64,000 nt of DNA from Corynebacterium gallinarum (lineage in GTDB: Bacteria; Actinomycetota; Actinomycetes; Mycobacteriales; Mycobacteriaceae), in the NCBI RefSeq assembly GCF_014837045.1, contig NZ_JACSPR010000005.1:170190-234189 (forward strand), in the 5' to 3' direction. A program made the translations under genes and the position numbers. Positions 40,401 through 48,054 of this stretch are shown in pieces; the stretch's first letter is position 1; every line of letters begins with the position of its first letter. Below the pieces are notes generated by a model, which made no database searches, had not been told where the DNA came from, and saw only the letters and a program-made list of their open reading frames with translations.

Positions 40401-41083
40401 TGGAAACCGAGGGACGCCCACGGTTCCGGTACTGGATCGACCGCCTCAAGGCCGAGGGCATCCTCGACCACACCGCGATTGTCTACGGCTACTTCCCGGC
40501 CGTGTCCGAGGGGGATGACGTGGTCATCCTCGAATCCCCGGAACCGGACGCCCCGGAACGCATGCGTTTTTCCTTCCCCCGTCAGCAGCGCGGTCGTTTC
40601 CTGTGCATCGCGGACTTCATCCGTCCCCGGGAGCAGGCCATCGCCGACGGCCAGGTGGATGTGTTCCCCTTCCAGCTGGTGACCATGGGTGACCCGATCG
40701 CGCAGTTCGCCAACACGCTGTTCGCCGCCAATGAGTACCGCGACTACCTCGAGGTCCACGGCCTGGGTGTCCAGCTCACCGAGGCCATCGCCGAGTACTG
40801 GCACGCGCGTATCCGCTCCGAGCTGCAGCTGACCACCGGTGGTACCGCCGCGGATGATGACGCCGAGGACAAGAAGAAATTCTTCGACCTCGACTACCGC
40901 GGTGCGCGTTTCTCCTTCGGTTATGGTTCCTGCCCGGACCTGGAGGACCGCATCAAGATGGTGGAACTGCTGCAGCCCGAGCGCATCGGCGTGGAGCTGT
41001 CCGAGGAACTGCAGCTGCACCCGGAGCAGTCCACGGATGCCTTCGTGCTCTACCACCCGGAGGCGAAGTACTTCAACGTCTAA
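37442..41083 (+). CDS. metH: cobalamin-dependent methionine synthase
   Basis: A 1213-residue multidomain enzyme transferring the methyl group of methyl-tetrahydrofolate to homocysteine. Domains in order are: homocysteine-binding barrel (about 1-320; zinc Cys in GLNCATGP and GGCCGTTPEHI), pterin-binding barrel (about 350-620; TMIGERTNANGSRAFREAM), cobalamin cap and binding domain (about 640-880; DVHDIGKN with Asp762 and His764), and the AdoMet reactivation domain (C-terminal ~290; the stretch ending GYGSCPDLEDR). A Lys/Glu/Arg-rich linker at about 885-925 precedes the last domain. I saw no cobalamin riboswitch consensus upstream. Confidence 0.96.
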   Translation: MSDTATSSAFLDALRNHVLIGDGAMGTQLQAFDLDVEDDFLGLEGCNEILNHTRPDVLRQIHRDYFEAGADLVETNTFGCNLPNLADYDIADRCRELAYKGTAVAREVADEMGPGRNGMRRFVVGSLGPGTKLPSLGHAPYGDLRGHYKEAALGIIEGGGDAFLIETAQDLLQVKAAVHGVQDAMTELGVTLPIICHVTVETTGTMLMGSEIGAALTALEPLGIDMIGLNCATGPAEMSEHLRYLSKHASIPVSVMPNAGLPVLGKNGAEYPLTAEELAEALRGFVTDYGLSMVGGCCGTTPEHIRAVRDAVVGVPEGETPVLESVPAGPVERAEREVEVEDAVASLYTSVPLNQGTGITMIGERTNANGSRAFREAMLAGDWEKCVDIAKQQTRDGAHMLDLCIDYVGRDGREDMATLASLLATSSTLPIMLDSTEPEVIRVGLEHLGGRSIVNSVNFEDGDGPESRYRRIMEMVKQHGAAVVALTIDEEGQARTAEHKIRIAERLIEDITGTYGLKESDIIVDCLTFPISTGQEETRRDGIETIEAIRELKKRHPEVHTTLGLSNISFGLNPAARQVLNSVFLHECIQVGLDSAIAHSSKILPMNRIDDRQREVALDMVYDRRAEGYDPLQEFMQLFEGVSAADAKDARAEALAAMPLFDRLAQRIIDGDKNGLEEDLEAGMQEKRPIEIINEDLLNGMKTVGELFGSGQMQLPFVLQSAETMKTAVAYLEPFMEAEAEATGEARAESKGRIVLATVKGDVHDIGKNLVDIIMSNNGYDVVNLGIKQPISAMLEAAEKHQADAIGMSGLLVKSTVVMKDNLEEMNAAKASHYSVMLGGAALTRTYVENDLAEVYQGDVYYARDAFEGLSLMDELMAEKRGEGADPDSPEAIEAARKKEERRARNERSKRIAAERKAKAEPVEVPERSDVATDTPVATPPFWGTRIVKGLPLAEYLPTLDERALFMGQWGLKATRGAEGPSYEELVETEGRPRFRYWIDRLKAEGILDHTAIVYGYFPAVSEGDDVVILESPEPDAPERMRFSFPRQQRGRFLCIADFIRPREQAIADGQVDVFPFQLVTMGDPIAQFANTLFAANEYRDYLEVHGLGVQLTEAIAEYWHARIRSELQLTTGGTAADDDAEDKKKFFDLDYRGARFSFGYGSCPDLEDRIKMVELLQPERIGVELSEELQLHPEQSTDAFVLYHPEAKYFNV

Positions 41084-41115
41084 ACCCCTGGTCTTGCGGT
41101 TTGGTCCATTCCCAT

Positions 41116-41121
41116 TAGAGT
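41116..41121 (+). promoter_or_regulatory. -10 element (TAGAGT) of the HAD phosphatase gene
   Basis: TAGAGT lies 7 nt before the ATG at 41129, in leaderless geometry. The same hexamer and spacing occur at mshC. Confidence 0.5.
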
Positions 41122-41128
41122 TGTCTGC

Positions 41129-41824
41129 ATGATCAAGGCAATCTTCTGGGACATGGACGGCACGATGGTGGACACGGAGCCGCAGTGGGGGGTGGCCACC
41201 TATGAGCTCAGTGAGGCGATGGGGCGCAGGATTACACCGGAGATCCGTGAGCTGACCATCGGTGGCAGCCTGCCGCGCACCATCCGCATCTGCGCCGAGC
41301 ACGCCGGCATCGAGGTCTCGGAGGCCGACTTCGAGCGCTACCGTCGCCTCATGCTCGGCCGTGTCGCCGAGCTTTTCGACGAGGCACTCGTCCCGAATCC
41401 CGGCGTGATCCCCCTGCTTGCGCAGTTCACGGGGCTGGGTGTGCCCATGCTGGTGACCACCAACACGGAACGGTCCCTGGCACAGGGATGCATCGAGGCC
41501 GTCGGTGCGGGGTACTTTGTGGATTCCATCACCGGTGATGAGGTGGACAATCCCAAACCGGCCCCCGACATGTACATCGAAGCTGCCCGCAGGGTGGGAC
41601 TACCCCCATCCGAGTGTCTCGTTTTCGAGGATTCCTACAACGGCATGAGCGCCGCGGTGGAGGCTGGGTGCCGGGTCATCGGCCTGCACCCCGAGACCCT
41701 CACCCCGCCGGCCGGCGTTGTCCCCCTGCGTGACCTGCACGGACGCAACAGTTTCGAGGGGGTCACCGCCGAGCTGGTGGGCTCCTGGTACGCCGGTATC
41801 GAACCGGTGGGCGTGCGAAACTAG
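41129..41824 (+). CDS. HAD superfamily hydrolase (beta-phosphoglucomutase/phosphatase-like)
   Basis: A 231-residue haloacid-dehalogenase-fold enzyme with the nucleophile motif [13 protein letters not shown] (Asp9 and Asp11). Motif II is [10 protein letters not shown], and motifs III/IV lie in [17 protein letters not shown] and [19 protein letters not shown] subclass I cap domain spans about 17-90. It probably hydrolyses a small phosphorylated metabolite; the substrate is unknown. It sits 45 bp after metH with its own promoter. Confidence 0.88.
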   Translation: MIKAIFWDMDGTMVDTEPQWGVATYELSEAMGRRITPEIRELTIGGSLPRTIRICAEHAGIEVSEADFERYRRLMLGRVAELFDEALVPNPGVIPLLAQFTGLGVPMLVTTNTERSLAQGCIEAVGAGYFVDSITGDEVDNPKPAPDMYIEAARRVGLPPSECLVFEDSYNGMSAAVEAGCRVIGLHPETLTPPAGVVPLRDLHGRNSFEGVTAELVGSWYAGIEPVGVRN

Positions 41825-41883
41825 GGTGCCCGGAACCTGCCCCAACACAACAACCGCACGATCGGTATGTAATGATGTACTGC

Positions 41884-42147
41884 GTGAAGACATTTGACTC
41901 GCTGTACGAAGAACTTCTTGACCGCGCCCAGAACCGCCCTGAGGGTTCCGGAACCGTAGCTGCCTTGGATAAAGGTATCCATCATATCGGCAAGAAGGTC
42001 ATCGAGGAGGCCGGCGAGGTCTGGATCGCGGCGGAATACCAGTCCGACGAGGAACTGGCCGAGGAGATCTCCCAGTTGATGTACTGGACCCAGGTCATGA
42101 TGGTTGCTCGGGGCATCAAGCCCGAAGATGTCTACAAGAACCTGTAG
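41884..42147 (+). CDS. hisE: phosphoribosyl-ATP pyrophosphohydrolase
   Basis: An 87-residue HisE enzyme (second step of histidine synthesis). The MazG-like fold has [20 protein letters not shown] and [20 protein letters not shown], containing the Mg-binding ExxE residues. GTG 41884 ([11 protein letters not shown]) matches known HisE N-termini. An in-frame ATG at 41872 would add MMYC. TAATGA lies 8 nt before the GTG, so it may be leaderless. It is a separate small protein, not fused to HisI, and lies 15 bp upstream of hisG. Confidence 0.93.
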   Translation: MKTFDSLYEELLDRAQNRPEGSGTVAALDKGIHHIGKKVIEEAGEVWIAAEYQSDEELAEEISQLMYWTQVMMVARGIKPEDVYKNL

Positions 42148-42162
42148 GAGAAGACACCACCC

Positions 42163-43008
42163 ATGCTGAAAATCGCTGTGCCCAACAAGGGCTCACTGTC
42201 CGAGCGTGCCATGGAGATCCTCAACGAGGCCGGATACGCCGGGCGTGGGGATTCCAAGTCCCTCAACGTCCTTGACACCGCCAATGATGTTGAGTTCTTC
42301 TACCTGCGTCCCAAGGACATCGCCATCTATGTCGCCGGCGGACAGTTGGACCTGGGTATCACCGGCAGGGATCTCGCCGCGGATTCCCGCGCCGATGTCC
42401 ATGAGGTGCTTTCCCTCGGTTTCGGTTCCTCGACCTTCCGTTACGCCGCACCGGCGGGACAGGACTGGAGCATCGAGAAGCTGGAGGGCAAGCGCATCGC
42501 CACCTCCTACCCCAACCTGGTCCGCGATGACCTGGCCGCCCGGGGTATCACCGCCGAGGTGATCCGTCTCGACGGCGCCGTGGAGATCTCCATCAAGCTC
42601 GGTGTCGCCGACGCCATCGCCGATGTCGTCTCCACCGGCCGGACCCTGCGCCAGCAGGGCCTGGAGCCCTTCGGTGAGTCCCTGTGCTCCTCCGAGGCTG
42701 TCATCGTCGGTCGTCGCGACGAGGAGATGACCCCCGCGCAGCGGGTGTTGCTCAGCCGCATCCAGGGCATCCTGCACGCGCAGAACTACCTCATGCTCGA
42801 CTACAACGTCGACCGCGACCGCCTCGAGGAGGCCAGCGCCGTCACCCCGGGGATCTCCGGACCCACCGTGTCCCCGCTGGCCCGGGAGAACTGGGTGGCC
42901 GTGCGCGCCATGGTTCCGATGAAGTCCGCGAACGCCACGATGGACAAGCTGGCCAGCATCGGGGCCGAGGCCATCCTCGCCTCCGAGATCCGCATCGCGC
43001 GTATCTGA
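42163..43008 (+). CDS. hisG: ATP phosphoribosyltransferase, long form
   Basis: A 281-residue first enzyme of histidine synthesis. The periplasmic-binding-like catalytic core begins [19 protein letters not shown] and includes [10 protein letters not shown] and the PRPP loop [16 protein letters not shown]. The C-terminal ~75 residues form the regulatory domain for histidine feedback, making this the long, HisZ-independent form. It lies directly downstream of hisE with 15 bp between. A hairpin terminator follows. Confidence 0.95.
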   Translation: MLKIAVPNKGSLSERAMEILNEAGYAGRGDSKSLNVLDTANDVEFFYLRPKDIAIYVAGGQLDLGITGRDLAADSRADVHEVLSLGFGSSTFRYAAPAGQDWSIEKLEGKRIATSYPNLVRDDLAARGITAEVIRLDGAVEISIKLGVADAIADVVSTGRTLRQQGLEPFGESLCSSEAVIVGRRDEEMTPAQRVLLSRIQGILHAQNYLMLDYNVDRDRLEEASAVTPGISGPTVSPLARENWVAVRAMVPMKSANATMDKLASIGAEAILASEIRIARI

Positions 43009-43033
43009 TACCTATCTGACACGTCCTCCGCAC

Positions 43034-43077
43034 AGGGGCCGTCACCTGAGGATTCACCCTCCCTGGTGGCGGCCCCT
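43034..43077 (+). terminator. hairpin after hisG
   Basis: Arms 43034-43046 and 43065-43077 pair over 13 bp with one mismatch (AGGGGCCGTCACC against GGTGGCGGCCCCT). The T tract is weak. Confidence 0.6.
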
Positions 43078-43163
43078 GAGTTGGTCCGCCCCCTGTGATT
43101 AAGGGTACGTATGATTGCCACTAGGCAATTTCGTGTATCAATTTCACCCGTGAGAGGCGCACT

Positions 43164-44771
43164 ATGTCGAACAAGGATAAGAAGGTGTCCGAGGACACGT
43201 CCACCGAGCAGGCGGAGCATACGGACCAGACCGGGACCCCGCAGGATCCCGCGGTGGACGGGGAGGCCCTGGTGACCACCACGGAGACCACCTCCACCGG
43301 CGAGAAGACCGCGGCGGCGAAGGCTGCGGAAAACCGCAGGAAGGTCAAGAGGAACTTCCGTGTGGAATCCGACCTGCTGGGGGAGATGGAGATCCCGGCC
43401 GATGCCTACTTCGGTGTCCACACCCTGCGTGCCGTGGAGAACTTCCAGATCTCACGCACCACCATCAACCACGTCCCGGAGTTCATCCGCGGCATGGTGC
43501 AGGTGAAGAAGGCCGCCGCCCTGGCCAACCGCCGCCTGCACACCCTGCCCGCCGACAAGGCCACGGCGATCATCTGGGCCTGTGATCAGATCCTCGTCGA
43601 GGGTCGCTGCATGGACCAGTTCCCGATCGACGTGTTCCAGGGCGGGGCGGGCACCAGCACCAACATGAACACCAATGAGGTGGTGGCCAACCTCGCGTTG
43701 GAGTACATGGGATACGAGAAGGGGCGCTACGACATCCTGCACCCCATGGATGACGTGAACATGTCCCAGTCCACCAACGATGCCTATCCCACCGGTTTCC
43801 GCCTCGGCATCTATGCGTCGATGACCAATCTCATCGCGGAGATCGAACAGCTCCAGGCCGCCTTCCGGGAGAAGGGCAACGAGTTCATCGACATCATCAA
43901 GATGGGCCGCACCCAGCTCCAGGACGCGGTGCCGATGAGCCTGGGTGAGGAGTTCCAGGCTTTCGCCGCGAATCTGGCCGAGGAACAGTCCGTGCTGCGC
44001 GCCGCCATGGACCGTCTCCTGGAGGTCAACCTCGGTGCCACGGCCATCGGTACCGGCGTGAACACCCCGGCCGGATACCGCCACCAGGTGGTCGCCTCCC
44101 TCTCCGAGGTCACCGGTCTGGAGATCAAATCCGCCCGCGACCTCATCGAGGCCACCTCGGACACCGGTGCCTACGTCCTGGCGCATTCCGCGGTCAAGCG
44201 TGCAGCCATGAAACTGTCCAAGATCTGCAATGATCTGCGTCTGCTGTCCTCCGGCCCGCGCGCCGGACTCAATGAGATCAACCTCCCGCCGCGTCAGGCC
44301 GGATCCTCCATCATGCCGGCGAAGGTCAACCCGGTCATCCCCGAGGTGGTCAACCAGGTCTGTTTCAAGGTCTTCGGCAATGACCTCACCGTGGCCATGG
44401 CCGCCGAGGCCGGCCAGCTGCAGCTCAACGTGATGGAACCGGTCATCGGGGAGTCGCTGTTCCAGTCGATCCGGATCCTGGGCAATGCGAGCAAGACCCT
44501 GCGGGAGAAGTGCGTGGCGGGCATCACCGCGAATGCGGATGTCTGCCGGTCCTATGTGGAGAACTCCATCGGTATCATCACCTATCTCAACCCGTTCCTG
44601 GGCCATGACATCGGCGATGCCATCGGTAAGGAGGCCGCGGAGACCGGCCGGTCCGTCCGGGAGCTGATCCTGGAGAAGAACCTCATGGATGAGGCGACCC
44701 TGGATACCGTGTTGTCCAAGGAGAACCTGATGCACCCGATCTTCCGGGGCAAGCTGTACCTGGATCAGTAG
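43164..44771 (+). CDS. aspA: aspartate ammonia-lyase
   Basis: A 535-residue fumarase/aspartase superfamily enzyme deaminating aspartate to fumarate. The signature [12 protein letters not shown] is present, with [10 protein letters not shown] and [15 protein letters not shown] hydrophilic, probably disordered N-terminal extension of about 65 residues, rich in Thr, Glu and Lys, precedes the core that begins [15 protein letters not shown]. glutamicum aspartase carries a similar one. GAGAGG lies 7 nt before the ATG. Its stop is adjacent to that of the convergent MarR gene (1 bp gap). Confidence 0.95.
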   Translation: MSNKDKKVSEDTSTEQAEHTDQTGTPQDPAVDGEALVTTTETTSTGEKTAAAKAAENRRKVKRNFRVESDLLGEMEIPADAYFGVHTLRAVENFQISRTTINHVPEFIRGMVQVKKAAALANRRLHTLPADKATAIIWACDQILVEGRCMDQFPIDVFQGGAGTSTNMNTNEVVANLALEYMGYEKGRYDILHPMDDVNMSQSTNDAYPTGFRLGIYASMTNLIAEIEQLQAAFREKGNEFIDIIKMGRTQLQDAVPMSLGEEFQAFAANLAEEQSVLRAAMDRLLEVNLGATAIGTGVNTPAGYRHQVVASLSEVTGLEIKSARDLIEATSDTGAYVLAHSAVKRAAMKLSKICNDLRLLSSGPRAGLNEINLPPRQAGSSIMPAKVNPVIPEVVNQVCFKVFGNDLTVAMAAEAGQLQLNVMEPVIGESLFQSIRILGNASKTLREKCVAGITANADVCRSYVENSIGIITYLNPFLGHDIGDAIGKEAAETGRSVRELILEKNLMDEATLDTVLSKENLMHPIFRGKLYLDQ

Positions 44772-44772
44772 G

Positions 44773-45258
44773 TCAGTGGCTCTCGTCCCGCCCGGTGGGG
44801 TAGGGGCGGGGCCACGTGGAGCCCCGGAGGCTTTCCAGGTCCTGGTTGAATCTGATCAGCAGCGTCAGGAAGGTCTCCAGCTCCGCGGGGTCCCAGGACT
44901 CCGTGATCTGCCGGGACAGGTGATCACGGTTGTCGAATTCCTCGCGCAGCCGGGCCAGCCCCTCCGGCGTAGGGCGGTGTTTACGTGCCTGACCGCCGTC
45001 GGGGTCGGGGATCCGCTCGATGAGACCGGCCTTCATGGCCGCGGCCACCTGGCGGTGGATCGTGGAGATGTCCAGGTCCAGGGCGTCGGCAAGCTCGCTC
45101 ACGCTCATCGGACCCTGCACGTCCAGGCGGGAGAGCAGGAGGGTGGCGCTGCGGTCGAGACTCCAGTCCCGCCCATGCGGTGCGGCGTTGTACAGGGCGT
45201 AGCGCGATGAGAGCATGTGTTCGTAGGAGAGCTTCGAATACGGGCTGAACTCCGCCAA
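44773..45258 (-). CDS. MarR-family transcriptional regulator
   Basis: A 161-residue winged-helix regulator. The HTH core is MSVSELADALDLDISTIHRQ at about 60-79, followed by the wing region (LIERIPDPDGGQARKHRPTP) and a C-terminal dimer helix. I choose TTG 45258 because GAAGGA lies 6 nt upstream. The frame is open to TTG 45303, which would run into the operator. It is divergent from an MFS transporter gene and a palindrome lies between them, so it probably represses both genes until a transported compound binds. Confidence 0.85.
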   Translation of the reverse strand: MAEFSPYSKLSYEHMLSSRYALYNAAPHGRDWSLDRSATLLLSRLDVQGPMSVSELADALDLDISTIHRQVAAAMKAGLIERIPDPDGGQARKHRPTPEGLARLREEFDNRDHLSRQITESWDPAELETFLTLLIRFNQDLESLRGSTWPRPYPTGRDESH

Positions 45259-45304
45259 GAATGATCCTTCCGTGGGTGTGCAGGGCTGCTGACCGCCGTG
45301 CAAT

Positions 45305-45330
45305 TTGTATCATACAATTGCATGATACAA
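45305..45330. promoter_or_regulatory. palindromic operator between the MarR and MFS genes
   Basis: Perfect 9-bp arms TTGTATCAT (45305-45313) and ATGATACAA (45322-45330) flank CAATTG. The 26-bp site has a single mismatched pair. Its size and its place in the divergent gap fit a MarR dimer site controlling both genes. Confidence 0.8.
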
Positions 45331-45387
45331 TCCCCTAATCACCGGGCATGATGCCGCCTGGCACGTCACGAGAACAGGAGATCGTCC

Positions 45388-46584
45388 TTGTCAGCACCCA
45401 CGACTGAGGTCGCAAGCCGGAAAACGGCGACCCAACCCAGGCTTTTCACCCCCACCTTCGCCCTGGGCTGGTTGGTCAACTTCCTGTTCTTCCTGGTCTT
45501 CTACTACCTGATCACGGTCATGGCCCTCTACGCCGTCAGGGAGTTCGCGGCCTCGGACCTCGCCGGTGGTTTCGCCTCCAGCTCCTTCGTGGTCGGTGCC
45601 ACCATCGCGCGATTATTCGCCGGATACGTGGTGGACCGTTTCGGGCGCCGCCGGATCCTGCTCATCTCCGCGGTCCTGGCCGTCCTCGCCTCCTCGTTGT
45701 ACCTGGTGGCTGATTCGCTGGTATTCCTCATCGCGGTGAGGATGCTCCACGGTCTGGCCTTCAGCCTGGCCAGCACCTCGGTCATGGCGCTGGTCCAGTC
45801 GGTCATCCCGGCGGTCCGGCGCGCGGAGGGCACCGGGTACCTCGCCCTGACCACCACGCTTGCCGCCGCCGTCGGGCCGGCGCTGGCACTGCTGCTTGTG
45901 GACGCCTACAACTACGACGTGCTCTTCTGGGTTGCCCTCGCCACCTCGGTGGTGTCCCTCCTGGTGGCCCTCTTCCTCAGGGACCCCGCCGGGGACGGTG
46001 GCAACACCTCCATCAGGTGGAGCCTGAAAACCATCGCCCACCCGTCGGTGTTCCCGATTGCGGTGTTCATGATGATCATCGCCCTGTGTTATGCCGGTGT
46101 GCTCACCTATATCAACCCCTACGCCGAGGAGCGGGGACTGATCACCGGTGCGGCCTTCTTCTTCATCGCCTATGCGGTGGCGATGCTGCTCACCCGCCCC
46201 TTCCTGGGCCGGATCCAGGACCGGCACGGGCCGACCCCGGTGGTGGTCTTCGGTTTGATCTGGATGGCCGTGGCACTGGTCATCCTCGCCGTGGCCGAGA
46301 CGGACTGGCTGGTGATTGTGGCGGGTGTGTGCACAGGACTGGGATACGGCACCCTCATGCCGGCCGCCCAGGCGATGTCGGTGCAGGCCGTCGCCCCGCA
46401 CCAGCTGGGTACCGCGCTGTCCACCCTGTTCCTGTTCGTCGACCTCGGATTCGGCCTCGGGCCGATCCTGCTCGGCGTGGTCCTCGGCTGGGTCGGTTAT
46501 GGCACCCTCTATCTCCTCCTGTCCGGCGGGGTAGTGGTGGCAGGCTGCTACTACCTGGCCATCCGGTTGTGGGCGCGCCGGTAA
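45388..46584 (+). CDS. MFS transporter
   Basis: A 398-residue major facilitator with about 12 transmembrane helices. The loop 2-3 motif is VVDRFGRRRILLISAV (D-R-x-G-R-R). The sequence resembles drug/metabolite efflux permeases; the substrate is unknown. The start is TTG 45388, with AGGAG 7 nt upstream, so both genes of this divergent pair use TTG. Control by the neighbouring MarR protein through 45305-45330 is inferred from position. Confidence 0.88.
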   Translation: MSAPTTEVASRKTATQPRLFTPTFALGWLVNFLFFLVFYYLITVMALYAVREFAASDLAGGFASSSFVVGATIARLFAGYVVDRFGRRRILLISAVLAVLASSLYLVADSLVFLIAVRMLHGLAFSLASTSVMALVQSVIPAVRRAEGTGYLALTTTLAAAVGPALALLLVDAYNYDVLFWVALATSVVSLLVALFLRDPAGDGGNTSIRWSLKTIAHPSVFPIAVFMMIIALCYAGVLTYINPYAEERGLITGAAFFFIAYAVAMLLTRPFLGRIQDRHGPTPVVVFGLIWMAVALVILAVAETDWLVIVAGVCTGLGYGTLMPAAQAMSVQAVAPHQLGTALSTLFLFVDLGFGLGPILLGVVLGWVGYGTLYLLLSGGVVVAGCYYLAIRLWARR

Positions 46585-46598
46585 CCGGGCAGGAAAAA

Positions 46599-46624
46599 AC
46601 CGTGTCCCCGACGGGGGACACGGT
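46599..46624 (-). terminator. terminator downstream of the higA-like gene
   Basis: Perfect 11-bp arms (46599-46609 and 46614-46624) around a 4-nt loop. On the minus strand the stem runs into TTTTTT (46594-46599). It also lies just after the MFS stop codon and may stop both transcripts. Confidence 0.85.
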
Positions 46625-46638
46625 GACGGTGGGAAACT

Positions 46639-46926
46639 CTAGGCCGGCTGGCGGTCAGCCTGGTCGAAGGTGCGCTGGAGGGCGATCCACTCCTGGGCAC
46701 TGAGCGGGAAGGCCCGTGACAGGCGCACGGCCAGGCCCATGGTGAGGGTGCTGCGGCGGTTCACCAGGTTGGAGATCGTGGCCTCGGTGACGTGCAGACT
46801 CTTGGCGAGGTCATAATGGCTGATTCCACGGGGCGTGAGGAACCGTTCCTGGAGGACCTCACCAGGGTGTTGCGGTGTCCGGATTGGGTGTGAGATCGTC
46901 AACACTCCTTTCGGGAAAATGGGCAC
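46639..46926 (-). CDS. HigA/VapI-like XRE-family antitoxin-type regulator (orphan)
   Basis: A 95-residue protein. HPGEVLQERFLTPRGIS begins the HigA-type HTH (about residues 19-80; SHYDLAKSLHVTEATISNLV), ending with AFPLSAQEWIALQ, typical of the family. No HigB-type toxin gene is seen on either side. The first start in frame is GTG 46926, without a clear ribosome site. AAAGGAG lies inside the frame near 46908, so the true start may be further in. Both strands around 46980-46987 hold TATAAT. Confidence 0.7.
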   Translation of the reverse strand: MPIFPKGVLTISHPIRTPQHPGEVLQERFLTPRGISHYDLAKSLHVTEATISNLVNRRSTLTMGLAVRLSRAFPLSAQEWIALQRTFDQADRQPA

Positions 46927-47099
46927 GGTGCCGGGAACACCGGGTAACTAATAGGGCAAACTAAGTCAAAGAGCTAACTATTATAATATTGTCTAAATAA
47001 AGCTGCGCAACCTCGACTGCCCGGCAGCCGCCTGCATCGTCCCATCTCACCGACGCCCGCACGGCAAGATCATCCTTTGGAATGACCACCCACCACGGA
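46927..47099. other. AT-rich intergenic stretch with TATAAT on both strands
   Basis: A 173-bp gap. ATTATAAT at 46980-46987 provides a perfect -10 hexamer on each strand (minus 46980-46985, plus 46982-46987). The minus-strand one could serve the higA-like gene. No matching -35 or extra gene was seen. Confidence 0.4.
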
Positions 47100-47963
47100 C
47101 TAGGGCGTATCCGCCGTGCTGCCCGGCCACCCCGGGTACTCCGGGGGCGTGCCACCGAATTCCGGGCACAGGGACTGGTGGGGGCACCAGCCACACAGCT
47201 TGGAGGTCTTGGTGCGGAATTTCCCCGCCTTGCCGTCCATCTCAATCCTGGCCCACAGTTCGCCGAGATCACGTTCGAAGTATTCGAGCTGCTCCCGGGA
47301 GGGGGTCAGAAACATCGAGTCATTGACCTTGAGGTACATCAGGCGCAGCTGCGCCGGGATCTGATCGAACAGACGCCAGTACACCAACGCGTAGAACAGC
47401 ATCTGGAACTGCGCCTGCTGGCTCCACTGCGGTTTGGGTTTCTTGCCGGTCTTGTAGTCCACCACCCGGACCTCACCGGTGGGGGCGGTATCCACGCGGT
47501 CGATGAAACCACGCACGGGCACACCATTGGGCAGCACGGTGTCCACATACATCTCCACATCGGAGGCATCGAAACCCTGTGGGTTCTCCATCTCGAAATA
47601 GCCACGCAGCAGGGTCCGGCACTCCACCAGGAAGTCATAGAGCTGATCCTCCGGGACCAGTTCATTCAGGTCCGGGTCCTCGGCGCACATGTCCGCCCAG
47701 TGTGGCTTGAGGCGTTTGACCATTGCCGGGTAGTCGCGCTGGTCGCGGGGGAGTTTGTGCATCTCCTCCAGCACCGCGTGCACGAGGGTGCCCTTGACCT
47801 GGGCGACGGTCTTGGGTTCCGGCAGACGGTCGATGGCCCGCAGGCGGTAGAGCAGGGGGCACTGCTGGTAGTCCCCGGCGCGCGAGGGGGACAGCGCCAG
47901 GGGGCGGGGCTTGCGGTCAGGAGCGGGTGCGGTGGTGTCTACAACGTTGTCAGTGCTGGTCAT
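47100..47963 (-). CDS. RecB-like PD-(D/E)XK nuclease with Fe-S cysteines (Rv2119 homologue)
   Basis: A 287-residue nuclease-fold protein. PLALSPSRAGDYQQCPLLY starts the RecB/Cas4-type domain, VRGFIDRVDT and VRVVDYKTGKK hold the catalytic D...DxK residues, and CGWCPHQSLCPEF supplies three Cys. With the Cys in QQCPLLY this makes the four-cysteine Fe-S set of AddB/Cas4 nucleases. It lies beside metH-his and pup genes as M. tuberculosis Rv2119 does. I start at ATG 47963 (MTSTDN); the frame extends to ATG 48014. A role in DNA repair is plausible but unproven. Confidence 0.85.
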   Translation of the reverse strand: MTSTDNVVDTTAPAPDRKPRPLALSPSRAGDYQQCPLLYRLRAIDRLPEPKTVAQVKGTLVHAVLEEMHKLPRDQRDYPAMVKRLKPHWADMCAEDPDLNELVPEDQLYDFLVECRTLLRGYFEMENPQGFDASDVEMYVDTVLPNGVPVRGFIDRVDTAPTGEVRVVDYKTGKKPKPQWSQQAQFQMLFYALVYWRLFDQIPAQLRLMYLKVNDSMFLTPSREQLEYFERDLGELWARIEMDGKAGKFRTKTSKLCGWCPHQSLCPEFGGTPPEYPGWPGSTADTP

Positions 47964-48042
47964 GATGACTGACACCTTAGTGGTTCCGGTGGACACGGGC
48001 ACCATTCCCCGCATCGTCCTGCGGTGATGCGACCTGATTGGC

Positions 48043-48048
48043 TAGCCT
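48043..48048 (+). promoter_or_regulatory. -10 element (TAGCCT) of the M18 peptidase gene
   Basis: TAGCCT ends 6 nt before the ATG at 48055, without a ribosome site. The same hexamer and spacing precede helY. Confidence 0.4.
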
Positions 48049-48054
48049 GGATCC

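Noticed and set aside
37439..41302. 1287-codon open frame opposite metH
   Set aside because: metH on the plus strand has every expected domain. The antisense frame has no motif and runs past both gene ends.
47100..47963. Cas4 protein of a CRISPR system
   Set aside because: No repeats or other cas genes are in the window, and the gene is syntenic with mycobacterial Rv2119, a core gene.
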